Origin: Henricia sp. BOLD:AAB3569
Lineage: Eukaryota; Echinodermata; Asteroidea; Spinulosida; Echinasteridae
NCBI GenBank assembly: GCA_037783545.1
Contig: JBBELK010000387.1
Location: forward strand, 434,001 to 498,000
Direction of reading: 5' to 3'
DNA length: 64,000 nt
Shown here: piece after piece, positions 10,558 to 23,900 of the stretch
Numbering within the stretch: position 1 is the first letter of the stretch
How the letters are laid out: each line of letters opens with the position of its first letter
Position numbers and translations under genes: made by a program
Notes under the pieces: generated by a model
Told to the model about the DNA's origin: nothing
Databases searched by the model: none
What the model saw: the letters and a program-made list of their open reading frames with translations, nothing else

Positions 10558-11692
10558 GTGCATTATTTTAAATTTTCTCATTTTATTTCATTTTACTACA
10601 GTTAGAATAAAAAATGATATTTGTCAAAAATTGCATTTTTCCTTGATGAAGAACGTGTGGGAAGATCACATGTCAATCGCTTCACAGAAACGAGAATATA
10701 ATCGATGAACATTGTCATGTCCCCAGAGCCCCATAGGTTTGTGTGAAAATTGCCAGCTTCACTTGTCATCCAATCCCATGATGCTTTGAGAACGTCGATA
10801 AGGTTTATTGGGACAAGTTGAAGCGGAAAACGGAAAAATTCACCAATAATTTTTTTTTTTAATAAGCCATTTTAATGCACTGAACAGCACTTGAACAATT
10901 ATTGACATTGTATTCTTTACTATAGTATTACCATTACTCATAATTTGAGATTACAACAAACAAATGTGTGGGTTTCTACCACAATTTCCACCGTTGAACA
11001 TGAAGAGCGCCCCCATTAAATAAGAAACCGTTGAGCCGTGTCCGATTTATTTGGCTACGGCAGGCTTAAAATTTCACACGATTCTATGGAAAACGAGCAA
11101 GCTGTCTACGTAGCGTATTGGCTCGTGCGCATTTTCATCAAGACGTAGCCGGCCATTTGGGTAAAAGAAAAGTGAACATTTTAATTCTCAGCTCTCCAAA
11201 CACAGAAGCATATTCCTTTTCCAAATTGTGAATAATTACAATTTCAAGTTCCGTTTTGTAAGAATATAATTTCGTCAATTTATTATGCCCACGATTTGTA
11301 TAAAATTTGTACTGCGTGGAGCTACATAAATAATTAACAAGATGCAAATTAGCATCTGTCCGGTGTCTTAATTTTTTGCACATACGTGATGCGCTCATGA
11401 TGCAGCTGCGCACATCTCCGTGTAGAGCTAGAGGAGAACTAGTCTATGGGCCGGCCGCTGCAAGTGTGCAGGGGACGAAAACCTTCGCAAATTCACCATC
11501 CATGGGCCGCCCAAAAATGACGTTTTCCTCCCGAATTCCACGCACCAAAAGCCCAACTAACGCCAGAATGGTTTGAAAAGGATTCTCCTGTTTCACCAGA
11601 AGGGACTCGTTCCGCTAAGAACCCGCAATTCGGCGAGTTTTGACCGGGAATTTACGCGAGTCGCCACCGAATTTGGAGTTGCTGGGGGAAAG

Positions 11693-11916
11693 ATGGCGAC
11701 CTCCGCACAACAAGGAAAAGCCACCGTGACCAAGAGCGGCCCAGCTCCTCCCGGAAAGCCGGGCGTCATGGCCCAAACCCCGGCACCGCCTGCCAAGAAA
11801 GGCCCGGTATTACCAGAACTCGATTTATCGCATCTATCGGAAGAAGAAAGACGGCAAATTCAAGCTGTGTTGGAACGCCAAAAACAGGAGGAGGATAAAG
11901 AGGCAAATTTAATAAG
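11693..11916 (+). CDS. RIMS: RIM exon 1 (N-terminus, Rab-binding helix)
   Basis: 224 nt, ends in phase 2 (ATA AG|GTTTGT). The ATG at 11693 has A at -3 and G at +4 (AAAGATGG), and no in-frame ATG precedes it in this open frame. Residues 1-40 are Ala/Pro/Lys-rich and probably disordered. Then come LPELDLSHLSEEERRQI and AVLERQKQEEDKE, matching the vertebrate RIM 'PDLSHLTEEER...MDRQKEEEEKE' helix that leads into the Rab-binding domain. Confidence 0.92.
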
Positions 11917-14900
11917 GTTTGTAAAGTTTTTGTACATTTTTAGGCCATGTGGAATCTTCTCTGATTTCCTCTTTTCGTCTTAGATTTCATCTTTTTCCCT
12001 ATTTCCTTTTTCTGTGCAAAAATATAGGAAGTTTCTTCTTTTCCTCTTAATTTATAAAACAGAATTCTATTCTCAAATTTGTTTTTTGTTATTAATTTTT
12101 TTGAAGCAATAATGTTTATGAACTTAAACATCTCATAAAAATTCACAAATTGCACTTTTTGATTTCTACCTGTTGATGAATTTTCTTAATTGGCAAACCA
12201 AGTAAAGTATCCCATTTTATTAAATTTTATTTTAAAGATTCTATGTTCCGCATTTCTAAAAAAAATTGAGTCGCATCCATTTCCTTTTTGTTTTAAATTT
12301 TATTTATCAAAAATTTAATTAAAAATATATGTTTGAGTATGAAAACGCCCCGTATAAAACGCCCAAAATTATTTTCATTCAAAAAAAAGATAGTCGCAAG
12401 GGTATACTACATGTTATGTTTAAAACGGCCGATGTTCATTTAAAGGTACATTCTGACAGGTTGGGGAATAAAACGTTTAAAAATTACAGGTTTAAAAATT
12501 ACAGAACTTGAGAGAACAATAGAGCCAACGTGGGGAAACGCATACATGGCTCCTAGCAGAAAAACATACAGGCTCTATTGTTCTCTCCCGTTCTGGAAGA
12601 CGAGCAATATAGACTGCCGAAGTGAATACGTCACCTTTTGTTGGTTGCCTAGGCAATTGGCTCTAAACTAAAAATCAGCGAACCGTGTCCCTGTGCTTTT
12701 GCAATGGTACTTTTCCCGACGGCCATGATGTTTAGAGCCAATTGCCACGGCAACACACGTCACACTTCGGCTGTCTATAGTGACCTGTGACCTATTGACC
12801 CACTGTGAAAGTGCCCTATTCAGTAACCAGTTTGCAATTCTTTAAAGTGTCAGCTAACTGGTTAATCATTCGGTTGAGACTAAAGGTTGCCAAAAAAACC
12901 AACATGTCCCACTTTTAATCTTAAATAACTTTGTCATTTTTCAACGGATTTAAACCAAAATTTCACATGTTAATGAGGCCTCACAAATTGTATTGAGTGA
13001 CTTTCATCAGTTTTGTCCAAAAGGTTGAGATTTAAACGCCATACGAAAAAAAAGTCAATTTATTATTTCAGAATTCGCTACTTTCGCCTCCTTCAATGCA
13101 ATGTCGCTGGAGGTGGTAGTGGAATGTGTGTGCTGAGCCGAAAGCTTCTGAGGAAATGCAGAATCACTCCAAATGTTACGCAGACCATCTCGATCATTTC
13201 GCGCAATTCATCAAGAGGTGCAAAGGGACCTCAGACATACGTAGACAATTTCCTTGACAATGGCGGATGCCAAGTCGAAAGTGGCAAAATGTTAAATTTA
13301 GGTTTTTGTTTTCGTATGGCATTTAAATCTCAACATCTTGGACAAAACTGATGAAACTCACTCAAGGAAATTTGTCAGGCCTTGTTTACATGATGTGAAA
13401 TTTTGGCTTATTAATTCCGTTTAAAAATGATAAAGTTATTCAAGATCAAACGTAGGACATGTTTTTTTGACACGTAGTACAAAGTACATGTGTATATTAC
13501 ACCAACCCCAGACTCTAAAAATAATAAATAATTCAAAGTTAATTGAACTTTAAATTGATCATTATTTTACAACAATCCCAAATAATGTTTTGTTTTCTAA
13601 TTTCATAGTTAGGGTTTGTTTTGCCCTTTCCCGACGTAATTATTATCAGTGCTTTCCCAAGATACTATGAAAAAGTTCATAGCGTGCTCGGGTGGGACTC
13701 GAACCCACGACCTCCTGCAAACAAGGCAGACGTCTTAACCAACCGACCACCGAGTTAGTCGGTGTTGAATGGCCAGTTCGATTAATTTAGCAACAGGGAT
13801 CGCAATTAATCAGAAATTGATTCAACTTGCGTCATATAGTGGTTACAATGCATAGTTCCGAGATTGCCCAATTAACCCCGCCCCCCTTGGATATTGTTGC
13901 TACATGTATGCCTCACACGCTATCATCAAAATGGCGACACACTACGCACAAAGCAGTGGGACTTTCAACGGAAAGCACAGATTCATTGGAGAAAACTCAA
14001 ATGTATTCATGTTTCAGGGTCGACAGTTACTGTAGCACGCGCTTCGTAAAACGCCAGTGATACAGAGGTGTCATATATTCATAACAATTTGCTTTCTTAC
14101 CTTTGAACAGCGAATCGCCCGGCCTTGAAACCAAAAATTCACCCGGAACACCGCGTACAACGTATCAGCAGAATGTCGCGTGATGTTGGTTTGTGAGGCA
14201 ATGCACTTTGACCTATGTGGGCGCTGTCTGCTAGCTCTATTGTGATTGGTCGGCGGGTTCGGTTGATTGACAGGTCGGAACTATGGATAGGGGATGTTTC
14301 AAAATAATTTCGCCCAAGTGCCATTTCGTCCCAAACCACTTCGCCCGAGTGCCATTTCGCCCTAGATTACTTCGTCTAAACACTACATCGCCCAAATGCC
14401 ACTTCGCCCCAAAACCACTTTGTGCACAGGCCGTGGTTCAGGGCGAAATGGTTCAGGGCGAAGTGGTTTTGGGGCGAAATGACTGCAAACCCTTTTTTGG
14501 CTGTTTTCTCAAAAGTTAGACGAAGTATGGAGCTGGTTTTTGCTCAGGTTGGTTTTAATCATGTATATCTTCAATCACACAGGGGGATAAAATTATTTGT
14601 AACAGTTACCAATCAATACAATTATCATATAAAATACATCCCAAAAATAATATTCATGACAACAAAACAAAAATACAAAATATTAAGGTGAAAATTTGAG
14701 AGTAAGTTAACGTCTTGATCGTAAGTAGTGATACGAATCGATATCGCGCTGTTTCGCTTCCATAGCAGAATTTGAAATCGACTTACATGACTAAAGTTGG
14801 CTTTTCTGAATATATTTCACAGAATACATACTAGCTGTAGCATAATTTCTACTCACAATGGAACCTCCATGTAAAATATCCATGCACAGAATCAGTATTT

Positions 14901-17900
14901 CGACTCGGAAAAGACTTTTAATGACCCATTTTTTAACTGACATTGAAATGAACTCGTGCATGTTGTGCGATCTGTGGAAGACTGGTGCCCATTCATTTGC
15001 CTTGTTACACGCGAGTAGACTGGTCTCCGCTCCACAAACTCCACATTCAATGAAAATAATTTTATATTCATTCGTTGCATGTGGAATATGTGGAGCGGAA
15101 ACCACGTTCACAGCTTTATAACTGCTCAGATATTAATTTTAAAAAATGGAAAATACGTAATTAATTAAAGTTTAGACATTAAGCAAGAAGGTTATTAAAC
15201 CCAAAAGTGGAATTTTATTTTCAAAAACAGTGGATTAAAAGAACCAAAATAAGTCCAACTAAAAACTTGAATTACTCGAAACTGCAGTTTGGCATGTTTG
15301 GCCATGTTCGTCAGTATGAGAAAAACGCGACGAATTATGGGAAAACAAATGTAATCTGGTCATGCTCCTTTAAGCAACCATCTATTAATTTATATGAACA
15401 CAGTTTTTGTTGTAGCTATTTATCTACAAAAGTACAAGTAAGGTAGGCCCTATCTGTCATGTCTGTATACTTCACTGTCACTATTATACAAAATTGCATC
15501 TCATCATAATTGCACAAAGGCACGTCCCAATTTCAAGGGAAACATGGATGTCAGTTGCCATGGCAACCTACTGCGGCACCCTGCTCTGGGACCTCTGGCA
15601 TTTAACAGGGACAGAATTGTGGGCAACTCTTGCATACGGAGGAGAGACGGGCTGGGTTGAAACCGCGCTGTGAGTGGGTGTCACGCAACGTAAATGACCA
15701 ACGGGGGAAATATTACACAAGTACAATGACGATTATACTGTCACAAATTGATAACTGTACAAATTATGCAAAGATAATCGCCGTTTCCGTGGTAACGTGA
15801 CCCGAACTGAACTGAATTAAATGTCCTTGAAAGTGATGTTTTATAAATTGAGAGATTAAAATAAATGTGCACATACAAAAACAAGGTGATATTTTGTGCA
15901 ATATTTATTTTTAATTTTTTTTACGTTTTGGATTTGGTTGCAGGACCAAGAATTTGAGATTTAAAGAAAAATTTGAATTATGTGAGAATCACTACTTTTG
16001 AATTTTAAATAGAGTAAGATTTTGTGGAAATAGAAGTGGATGGATATTCCTTTTTATTAGATTTCATTACAAAACTATTAAAACAAGATGAGATTTTGTG
16101 AGATACATGTATTGGTAAATACTCAAAATGCTCTAATTAAGGATCACCAACTAATTTTGATAATTGTATTGTGCTTTGTGAATGCCAGAAATTATTTACA
16201 AAATGTCAAATTTTGTAATATTTAGTAAACTGATTTCTTTCATAAGAAATCATTAAAGATTAGGCCTGTGCATTCTCAAATAATTTATTATTAAAAAAAT
16301 CGGTTTAAAAATTCACGCATCGAATATTCGAATTTTTTTCTAAGATTTTGAAAAAAAATTTGCCATGAAAATAATTTATTTCGGCACATTCGAACTCGCA
16401 GCTCACAGGAAGTTACATTAGCCTTTTTATTGACGAATTTCCCGCCTCAAAAATAATATGTGCTGAAACTATAGACTTTATGTTGTAACTTGCATGTTGC
16501 AGTCTTTCGCCCGAAGAGTTATTGCAGAAATTATCATTGCCCTTTGTACGGTACACTGGACTCGTGTGGCTGGATGCGAATACAGTATGGTTGTTTCGGC
16601 AAAGGAAAAAGGACTTTTACTTCTGAAATACTTGTTTGGTTTGGATCGAAAGAAGCACATACGAATACTGATTTGGTAAAATGCTATTCGAATATTCGAT
16701 GAACGATAGAATATTCGATTTGTTAGGCACAGCTTTATTAAAGATTGCTTTAAAGATAATTGTTACCGCTAATCAAATTATGTGTACAAATTTCAGCAAT
16801 CCTTTTAAGTTACAAACTCTATTTTTCTTGAGATTTATATTTTATATTACAAAAGTAGAAATTTTATGAGATTATGTGGGATTAAATTTTGTTTCATGAT
16901 AGAACATAAAAGTTACAAGTGCACAGAAAATTGTAGAGCCAACGATTTTCCATTTTGTCAAAAACAATTTGATGTTTAAAATTCTATCTGCACAGTACAC
17001 GCTTAAAAATCTATTGTTAAATCAACAATTAAAACGTGTGGTGAGTGACTACTCTTTAAAGTGTTAAAATTCAACACCTGTCCGTTAAATCCAACATTTA
17101 TTTCGTTGGATTCAACGCGATAACTGTTAGATTTCAACACTTTAAAGAGTCACTCACCGCACGTTTTAATTGTTGATTTAACAATAGATTTTTAAGCGTG
17201 TACAGATACTTAACGCCAATGGTATTACAAGTACATGTACATGTACATCAAAAAAAATGACGAGCCCAGAATGCAGAATTAAAAAAAACATTTAAAGTCA
17301 CTTGTCAATTTCATTGAAACGTAAAATCATTTATCCCAAAATTGGATTTCTCACTTTTTCTACGTCCCTTTATCTTGCTTGATATTTGATAATAAACTCT
17401 CAACACTGTACATGTACAGTACATGTACAATGTACGAGACATGCAGCCGGCCGTCGGTGGAATTCTCAAAATTCTCATCTCATTAAGAATGACAGCATTT
17501 TTCCCCGGTTCAACTTTAATTGAATGTCCGTCCAAAACGAGATGGCTTGCGTCGCATATATTCAGGGCCATTCCATTCCAAACCGCAGGGGCCTTCACAC
17601 AATTACACTTACATTCTCCATATTTAGCCCATTGGACTTGATTTGCATAATTGCCAGCGATCGCCTGAAACACGTATCGCCATGGTCACACGTCGTCTTG
17701 TGTAAAGTACACTGGGGGCCATATTCATGTACATGTCGGTGGAAGGCGCAGAATTTTTCGCACGGTGTAAATTTATATTAATTCCAATTTTCGGGATGCA
17801 CATTCAACAAATGTCGACTTCAGAATAAATTGTATTTTAATGAATGATTATGTATGTACAAAAAGAAACGGATCAATATTAAATGGTTGGGAAAACAGAA

Positions 17901-20900
17901 ATGAGTTGGAAAGATGCTATATACTGTTATAGTGGACATTTTCGTGAGGTTTTTATTGTGCAAATTTTGCAAATTATACAGTTTCCGTGAAAATAAAAAC
18001 ATGCGAATAATAAAAATGAATAATGTGTCTAACAGTAATGAACAGAAGAATGTTTGCATCTGAACGATTAAACCAAACAAAATATTGGTTTTTATCAATT
18101 TCGTGAAAATACATCTATGCAAAAATATCGGCGTATGCAGTATTTTTTGTCAAAATACATGTAATTTTAAAAGCAGTCATGAAGAAATTAAGTCGGATTT
18201 GTAAAATATGTATTTAATAGACCTTATGCGTAGCGGCCATGATAGAGGCAGTCACATTGTCACAGTGCGTCATGCACGAGTAGGCACATTGTGGATCTAC
18301 ATGTATTGACACATCATTTAAATATGAAAACCTGCCCTCTATCATGGCCGCTACGCATAAGGTCTATTAATGCTTTTAGCTTGGAATGAATCATTAGTAT
18401 GTTTTACGTGTAAGTGATCTTCACCACTTTTGTTGGCTAAAAAGTTATTGAAATTCTCGATCAGAAAATGGCCCCATAATTAAATACACTTTGTTGGAAA
18501 TTTATGGAATTGGCAGTCCAAAAGTGACATTTAAAAATGTGTTTTAACAGAGCTACCAACCCTCCCGGATTTTGCAACAGATTCTTCGGAAATTGACTAA
18601 TTTTGTGAGTCCTGACATGGATAAAAACCCTCCTGAATTGTCAATAAACAACCTTGGGGATTTTTAGATGTGTTTAGAGTCACGGAATGAACCTGTTTTC
18701 CCAGATGTGTTCCTCAAAATCCGGGAGGGTTGGCAGCTGTGGTTTTAATTGTTTTTGTTTATATAGATACCAAAATTGCATTTGATATGCAAACATTTAT
18801 TTGCTTTTTCCCGATAAATAAAATGTTAATTATAACATAACAAATTATTTGAGATATAAGTCTGTTTTCAATACTGGAGAGACTTTTTCACTAGGATCAT
18901 AACTCTGTTCAATGCCAGTTATCTTTTCTCAAAACAAAAGAAATATCATAAGACAGATCTTAGGAGATAACTTAAGCAACAAATAGTGCAACAACATACT
19001 TTTCTAAAAACTCTGTGTACAAATTTCCTATTTAACGTATGTAACATAGGACACATACTTTGTGACATTTTTTGGTGTCCTTGTTACATACGGTATATTG
19101 GAAATTTGCACAAAGGGCTTTCATGAAGGTATGTTGTGACATTATTCGTGGAGTTCAGCTGAAGTTATCTTCTTAGATCCATCTTAAGATATTTCTTTTG
19201 TTTTGAGAGAAGATGAATGACATTGTACAGAGATAAAATCCTGGAGGAAAAGGTCTCTCCAGTATTGAAAACAGACAATATGCGAAGGCTACATACATGT
19301 AATTTGAAACAAGCATTTTTACACTTTCGAGTGTTAGATGTACGTACATACTGAGACACCAAAGATTTTTTGACAATTAATTTTAGAAACGACCCATACA
19401 CCTGAATGTGGATGAAAATATGTATACTACTTAGGGTGGACTCACACTGAGGCTTTTTCGCGCATAAATTTGACACGCACCGCTTTAAGAAAAAGCGGTT
19501 TGGAGGGAATTTGGAGTTAAACGGCGCCTGGAAAACGACAAATCAACTTGAGCAGAAAGTATTTTTGTAATTCTGTAATTTTCTGGGTTTAGTTTTAATC
19601 CAAATTCCCTCCAAATCGTTTTTTTCGTAAAGTGACGCGCGTCAAATTTACGCTCGTGAAGGCTTAGCGTGAATCCACCCTCGGGTAACAGTGTATATAG
19701 TGGACAACCCTTGTTACTTTAGGGGCCATCCAAAGTTGTCAACATTTTCACGGTTCTACAAAGCGTAGGAAGGGGCAGGGGGGTCGAGAGCCGCATACAA
19801 CTCTACATGCAATGTAAAATGTTGACATTTCATGGTACATGTAGTGATAGAAAAATGTTGAAAAGTAGTAATCCGGTGGAAGGGAGGGGTGTCTTAAAAA
19901 ATGCTACGCTCTGTAGAACTGAAAATTTTGACAACCTAGGACGACACCTAACGGTTATAATGTGCAAGGGGTGAATAAATACTGACCATAGTCCCACCCT
20001 TATATTTTCAGCTAAAAAAGTGTTGAGCGAAATAAAAAGATATTTCCCACCTACAGTACCAACCCTAAATATTTTTTTTAGTAATAGGAAATGTATTTTT
20101 CTTGGCTTTGCTACTAACTGTTTTCAGTGACATCAGTAAAAAAATGTGAATTGTAGAAAGATCTTGCGAACAACTCAAAAAGGTCTCAACTATGGTCAAA
20201 GTGCCTGCTGAAGTTGACATAATCTCCATAGATCCAATTGCATCCGTGTTGCCATCTATATATTCACTGTCTTTACCCCTAGCATGTGATGAATGCATCG
20301 CCATGCTAACATCTAATATGCAGCCAGCGGACCGCGCATTATGACGACTCATCAATTATTGATTACGTTGCTCTTCTATTCTGCACTAGACTCGGGGTAC
20401 ATACATGTACACATACCAGGTGGTTGGTATCTAGATACGTTCAAAGATACCGTACAACTTGTACAGTATGCATGTACACACTTTGGATGGGGTGTTTAAC
20501 AAATATATAAATTAATTTTGCTGTTTAATTAAACAAAACCCACAAGAGTTGGGACACAAAGTGTGACATTTGTCCGTCTTAAAGTTTCCTTGTTATAGGT
20601 AAATTGTTGTATTAACAGTGCTCTTATTATCGATGTTTGACTGTATTGGCCTTTAAAGATGTGTTTTGGATGTATCGATAAAATTTGTTATCGATATTTT
20701 TCTAGAAACATAAAAGTTATTCGCTTTCAAATGAGACATCAACGAGAAAAATTGACCAATGTTTAGTTATCGAACAATTATGCACCTATCAGTGCGGGAG
20801 GGGGTGGGGGGTGGGGGGAACAATTGATAGGTGCATTACTGTCGATATTCAACTCACGGCAAGGCGGGAAAAAAACGCCGTATACAAGCAGCGTTTTTCA

Positions 20901-23900
20901 CAGGGCCGTTTTTTCGTCAAAATAATGTAAATGCTTTAAAAATTTGTTCGGAGAAAAAAATTGAGAACCACGGACAATGGTAAATTGAAAATGTGAAGCT
21001 ACTGGTAGGACTACCCCACATGTACATACGGTATGTAGGTCGCATCAACAGAGGTTTCATATGGATACATTTCTTACTAACTGGCCAACTACATGTACAT
21101 GCATACAACATACAGCCTACAGTACATGTGTCTGGTACCAGCGTTTTCAACAATTGGTGTAAAAAGTATTGATTTTTGTCTACGCAAACCGCAAAGATTG
21201 GACACATGTATACACAATATGCATGTACATGTAACAAGGTGAAGGACTACATGTACGTACAGAGATGTACCAGCAAATGACTCCAGCATGCTAATGTGCT
21301 GTTAAATTAGATTGACGTACATGTAGCGGTATACTTTGTCACGTTTTGCATGTGTTGACCGGGTTCGAATCCCGTCTGGGCCAGTATGTAGATTTGGTTT
21401 TCAGTCCCGGGCCCATGTATCGCAGACTGTCTTTTGATATGTCTTGTCTTAAAACATAAATGTGACTAAAAAAATTACATTTTTCAGCTTTTGATTGAAA
21501 TATTGGTCCAAAAGTGCACTAATCTTTTAATAATAATATTTAAGGCATGGAACTTTGTAGTGTAATTTATGGAACTAACATTTTGTTAAAGGAACGTGTT
21601 CAGATTTTTCCAGAAAATGAATTATATTCTAACCATACAATCATATAAAATACCTCCCCAAAATACTATCCATTGGAAGAATACAGGAAATTTGCAGTCT
21701 CCAATTTGGATGTGGAAGCAAAAAGGTTGGTGTAATCACTGCACTGCTTTATGGAACCGGATAAATTAGTTTACAAAACATTTGTGGTTTTTGACGGCAC
21801 AAAATTTCATAATGGTAAGGAGAAAAATATGACAAATGATATGGTATCAGAATCTCGACACCCATGGGAAACGGGAAGTTAAAAATGTGATCTGGTCTAT
21901 GCCTGTGCATTTTCAACTAATTTACTATTCGATTATTCGATATTCAAGATTTTGACAAAAAATTAATTGATTTTGGCACATCCGAACTCACAGCTCACAG
22001 GAATACAGCAGCCTTTTTATTGCCGAATTTTCCACCTCAAAAAATAATCTGTGCTCAAATTATAGACTTCATGTTGTAACTTGCATCTATAGCAGCTATC
22101 TCTTGCCCGAAGAGGCTCTTGCAGAAATTATCGTCGGCCCTCGTACACTAGACTTGTGGTTGGATGCAAATATAACATCAAAGCAGCCGTTTCGGCAAAG
22201 GAAAAATGTTTTTTACTTCTTCTTTGCTGAAAGACATGTTTGGTTTGGAGTGGTAAAAGCACATACAGAATATTCGATTTGGTAAAATGCTATTTGAATA
22301 TTCGATGGCTTACCAAATATTCTAATACCTATAAGGCACAGCCTTAAACTGGTCACACTCATTTAAGTTTCAGAAATAGCAGTGTTGATGGATTTGAAAC
22401 GTACTATATAATTTAGGCACTAATTTTTACGTACTAATTTTTTTTTAAAATCTGGGTATGGTTGTATACTGTACCAATACCTCGCATCTCCAACAGTAGA
22501 TGGCGCTATTCAAACCAAAATTTTAAAACAACTGACCAACTCTACCTCACACCGTGTTTACACTGGCCCCGAGCTCGGGATCAAGATTGGTCCCCTGATA
22601 AGAATGCGTCAGTGTTAACCGCAATGATCCTAAGTGCCGTGTTTACATTCTGTAGTTGATCCCGAGCGCGGTGCCAGAAGTTGCAGTCAAAGGCTCTGTG
22701 TGCGCTTGTTCTCCCAAACAATCGTGGACGTTTTAGGGAGGTCTAACAAAGAGAACAATATCGTCCGCGATTGGCAAGCGAACGTCCGCGATTCGCTCCT
22801 GTACAAAACCAACGAGAGTAAGGAAAAATAGACTATGTCCAAACAAAAGAGGAACAAAGGGACGTCCGTGATTGTATGTGGATTCGCACCTATATGTGCA
22901 TGTACTGATCAATGTGTGCATGGGTTGTGCATGTACAGTGTACAAGGCCACTTGAATTTCGCGGGCTTTTCCCCCGCTACGGCTGTGGAGTGGATGTGGC
23001 AGGTTGCGGTAAAGATTAATTGCTTATCTAACCGCAAACTGATCCCGAGCTCGGGATCGAACCCTCTGCCAACGCGAGACCAAAATCTCGGGGTCTGATC
23101 CGGGGCCAATTTGGTTCCGAGAGCGTTTACACTCAGTTTGTGATCAGGGGCTGATCCCGAGCTCGGTGTTCGACCCCGAGCTCGGGATCAAGTGTAAACA
23201 GGGTGTCGGAAGCATGTCAACAAGATTTGTCTTAGGTAATCTGATAACCTTTGTGTTTTTGTTTACGCAGAGCGTTAAAAGAAGACCTGGACCGCGTTCA
23301 ACAGTCGGCTCAAGTCGTGGCTTCCGAGATCAAAGTCAAGAGCACAACTCCACAGAACGGAGCCGTCTGCCAGATATGCCACAAGACCAAGTTTGCCGAC
23401 GGCGTGGGTCACTCGTGTAGCTACTGTAACCTGAAGTCTTGCGCACGGTGCGGCGGTCGAGTCACGCTAAGATCTAACAAGGTAAGATGAATTTCATTGT
23501 TAATGGATCGAATGAGAGATGACGTTGTAAACAAAACCATGTTGCGCATGTTTTTATGCGATTGTTGGGAGTACTCTAATACAATGGATAGCATATGCTG
23601 TATGGCATTGGTCCGTGAATTCGACGTGGTAGGCACTTCGCTTCTGTAAAAATGTGACCTGCCACTGCATAATGAGGAATGTCCCCCAAATATGATTTTT
23701 GTGGGATTTATACACGAGAAGAAAGACCATTTTCTCAGCTTTCCAATGATACCAAATTTATTTCGGTAACTTACTGCATTTTGGAAATATGACACAACAA
23801 AGATGACTCGGCGTGCTGTCGTTACCAAAAAGAATTTGAGAAAAACGGCTTTGAAAAAAGCTTGTGTTACACAGTCGATGCAGACAAAAATCAGAAAATC

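Larger units (their letters stand above)
9837..11692. promoter_or_regulatory. Shared divergent promoter interval SH3BP5 / RIM
   Basis: 1.86 kb separates the two start codons, so both promoters (or at least first-exon upstream regions) should be here unless distant 5' non-coding exons exist. Visible candidates: a TATATAAG string at 9976-9983 beside a CTCF-like motif at 9962-9976, and a second TTATATAAGGG string at about 10464 next to CCAAT-type words inside a palindrome at 10447-10557. A G+C-richer segment lies from about 11380 to 11690, just before the RIM ATG. A two-codon upstream frame, ATGGTTTGA, lies at 11568-11576. No transcription start can be assigned from sequence alone. Confidence 0.4.

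Noticed and set aside
13677-13765. Functional tRNA gene
   Set aside because: The acceptor arms pair poorly and the same head with a shared tail occurs at 3656, which marks it as a SINE.
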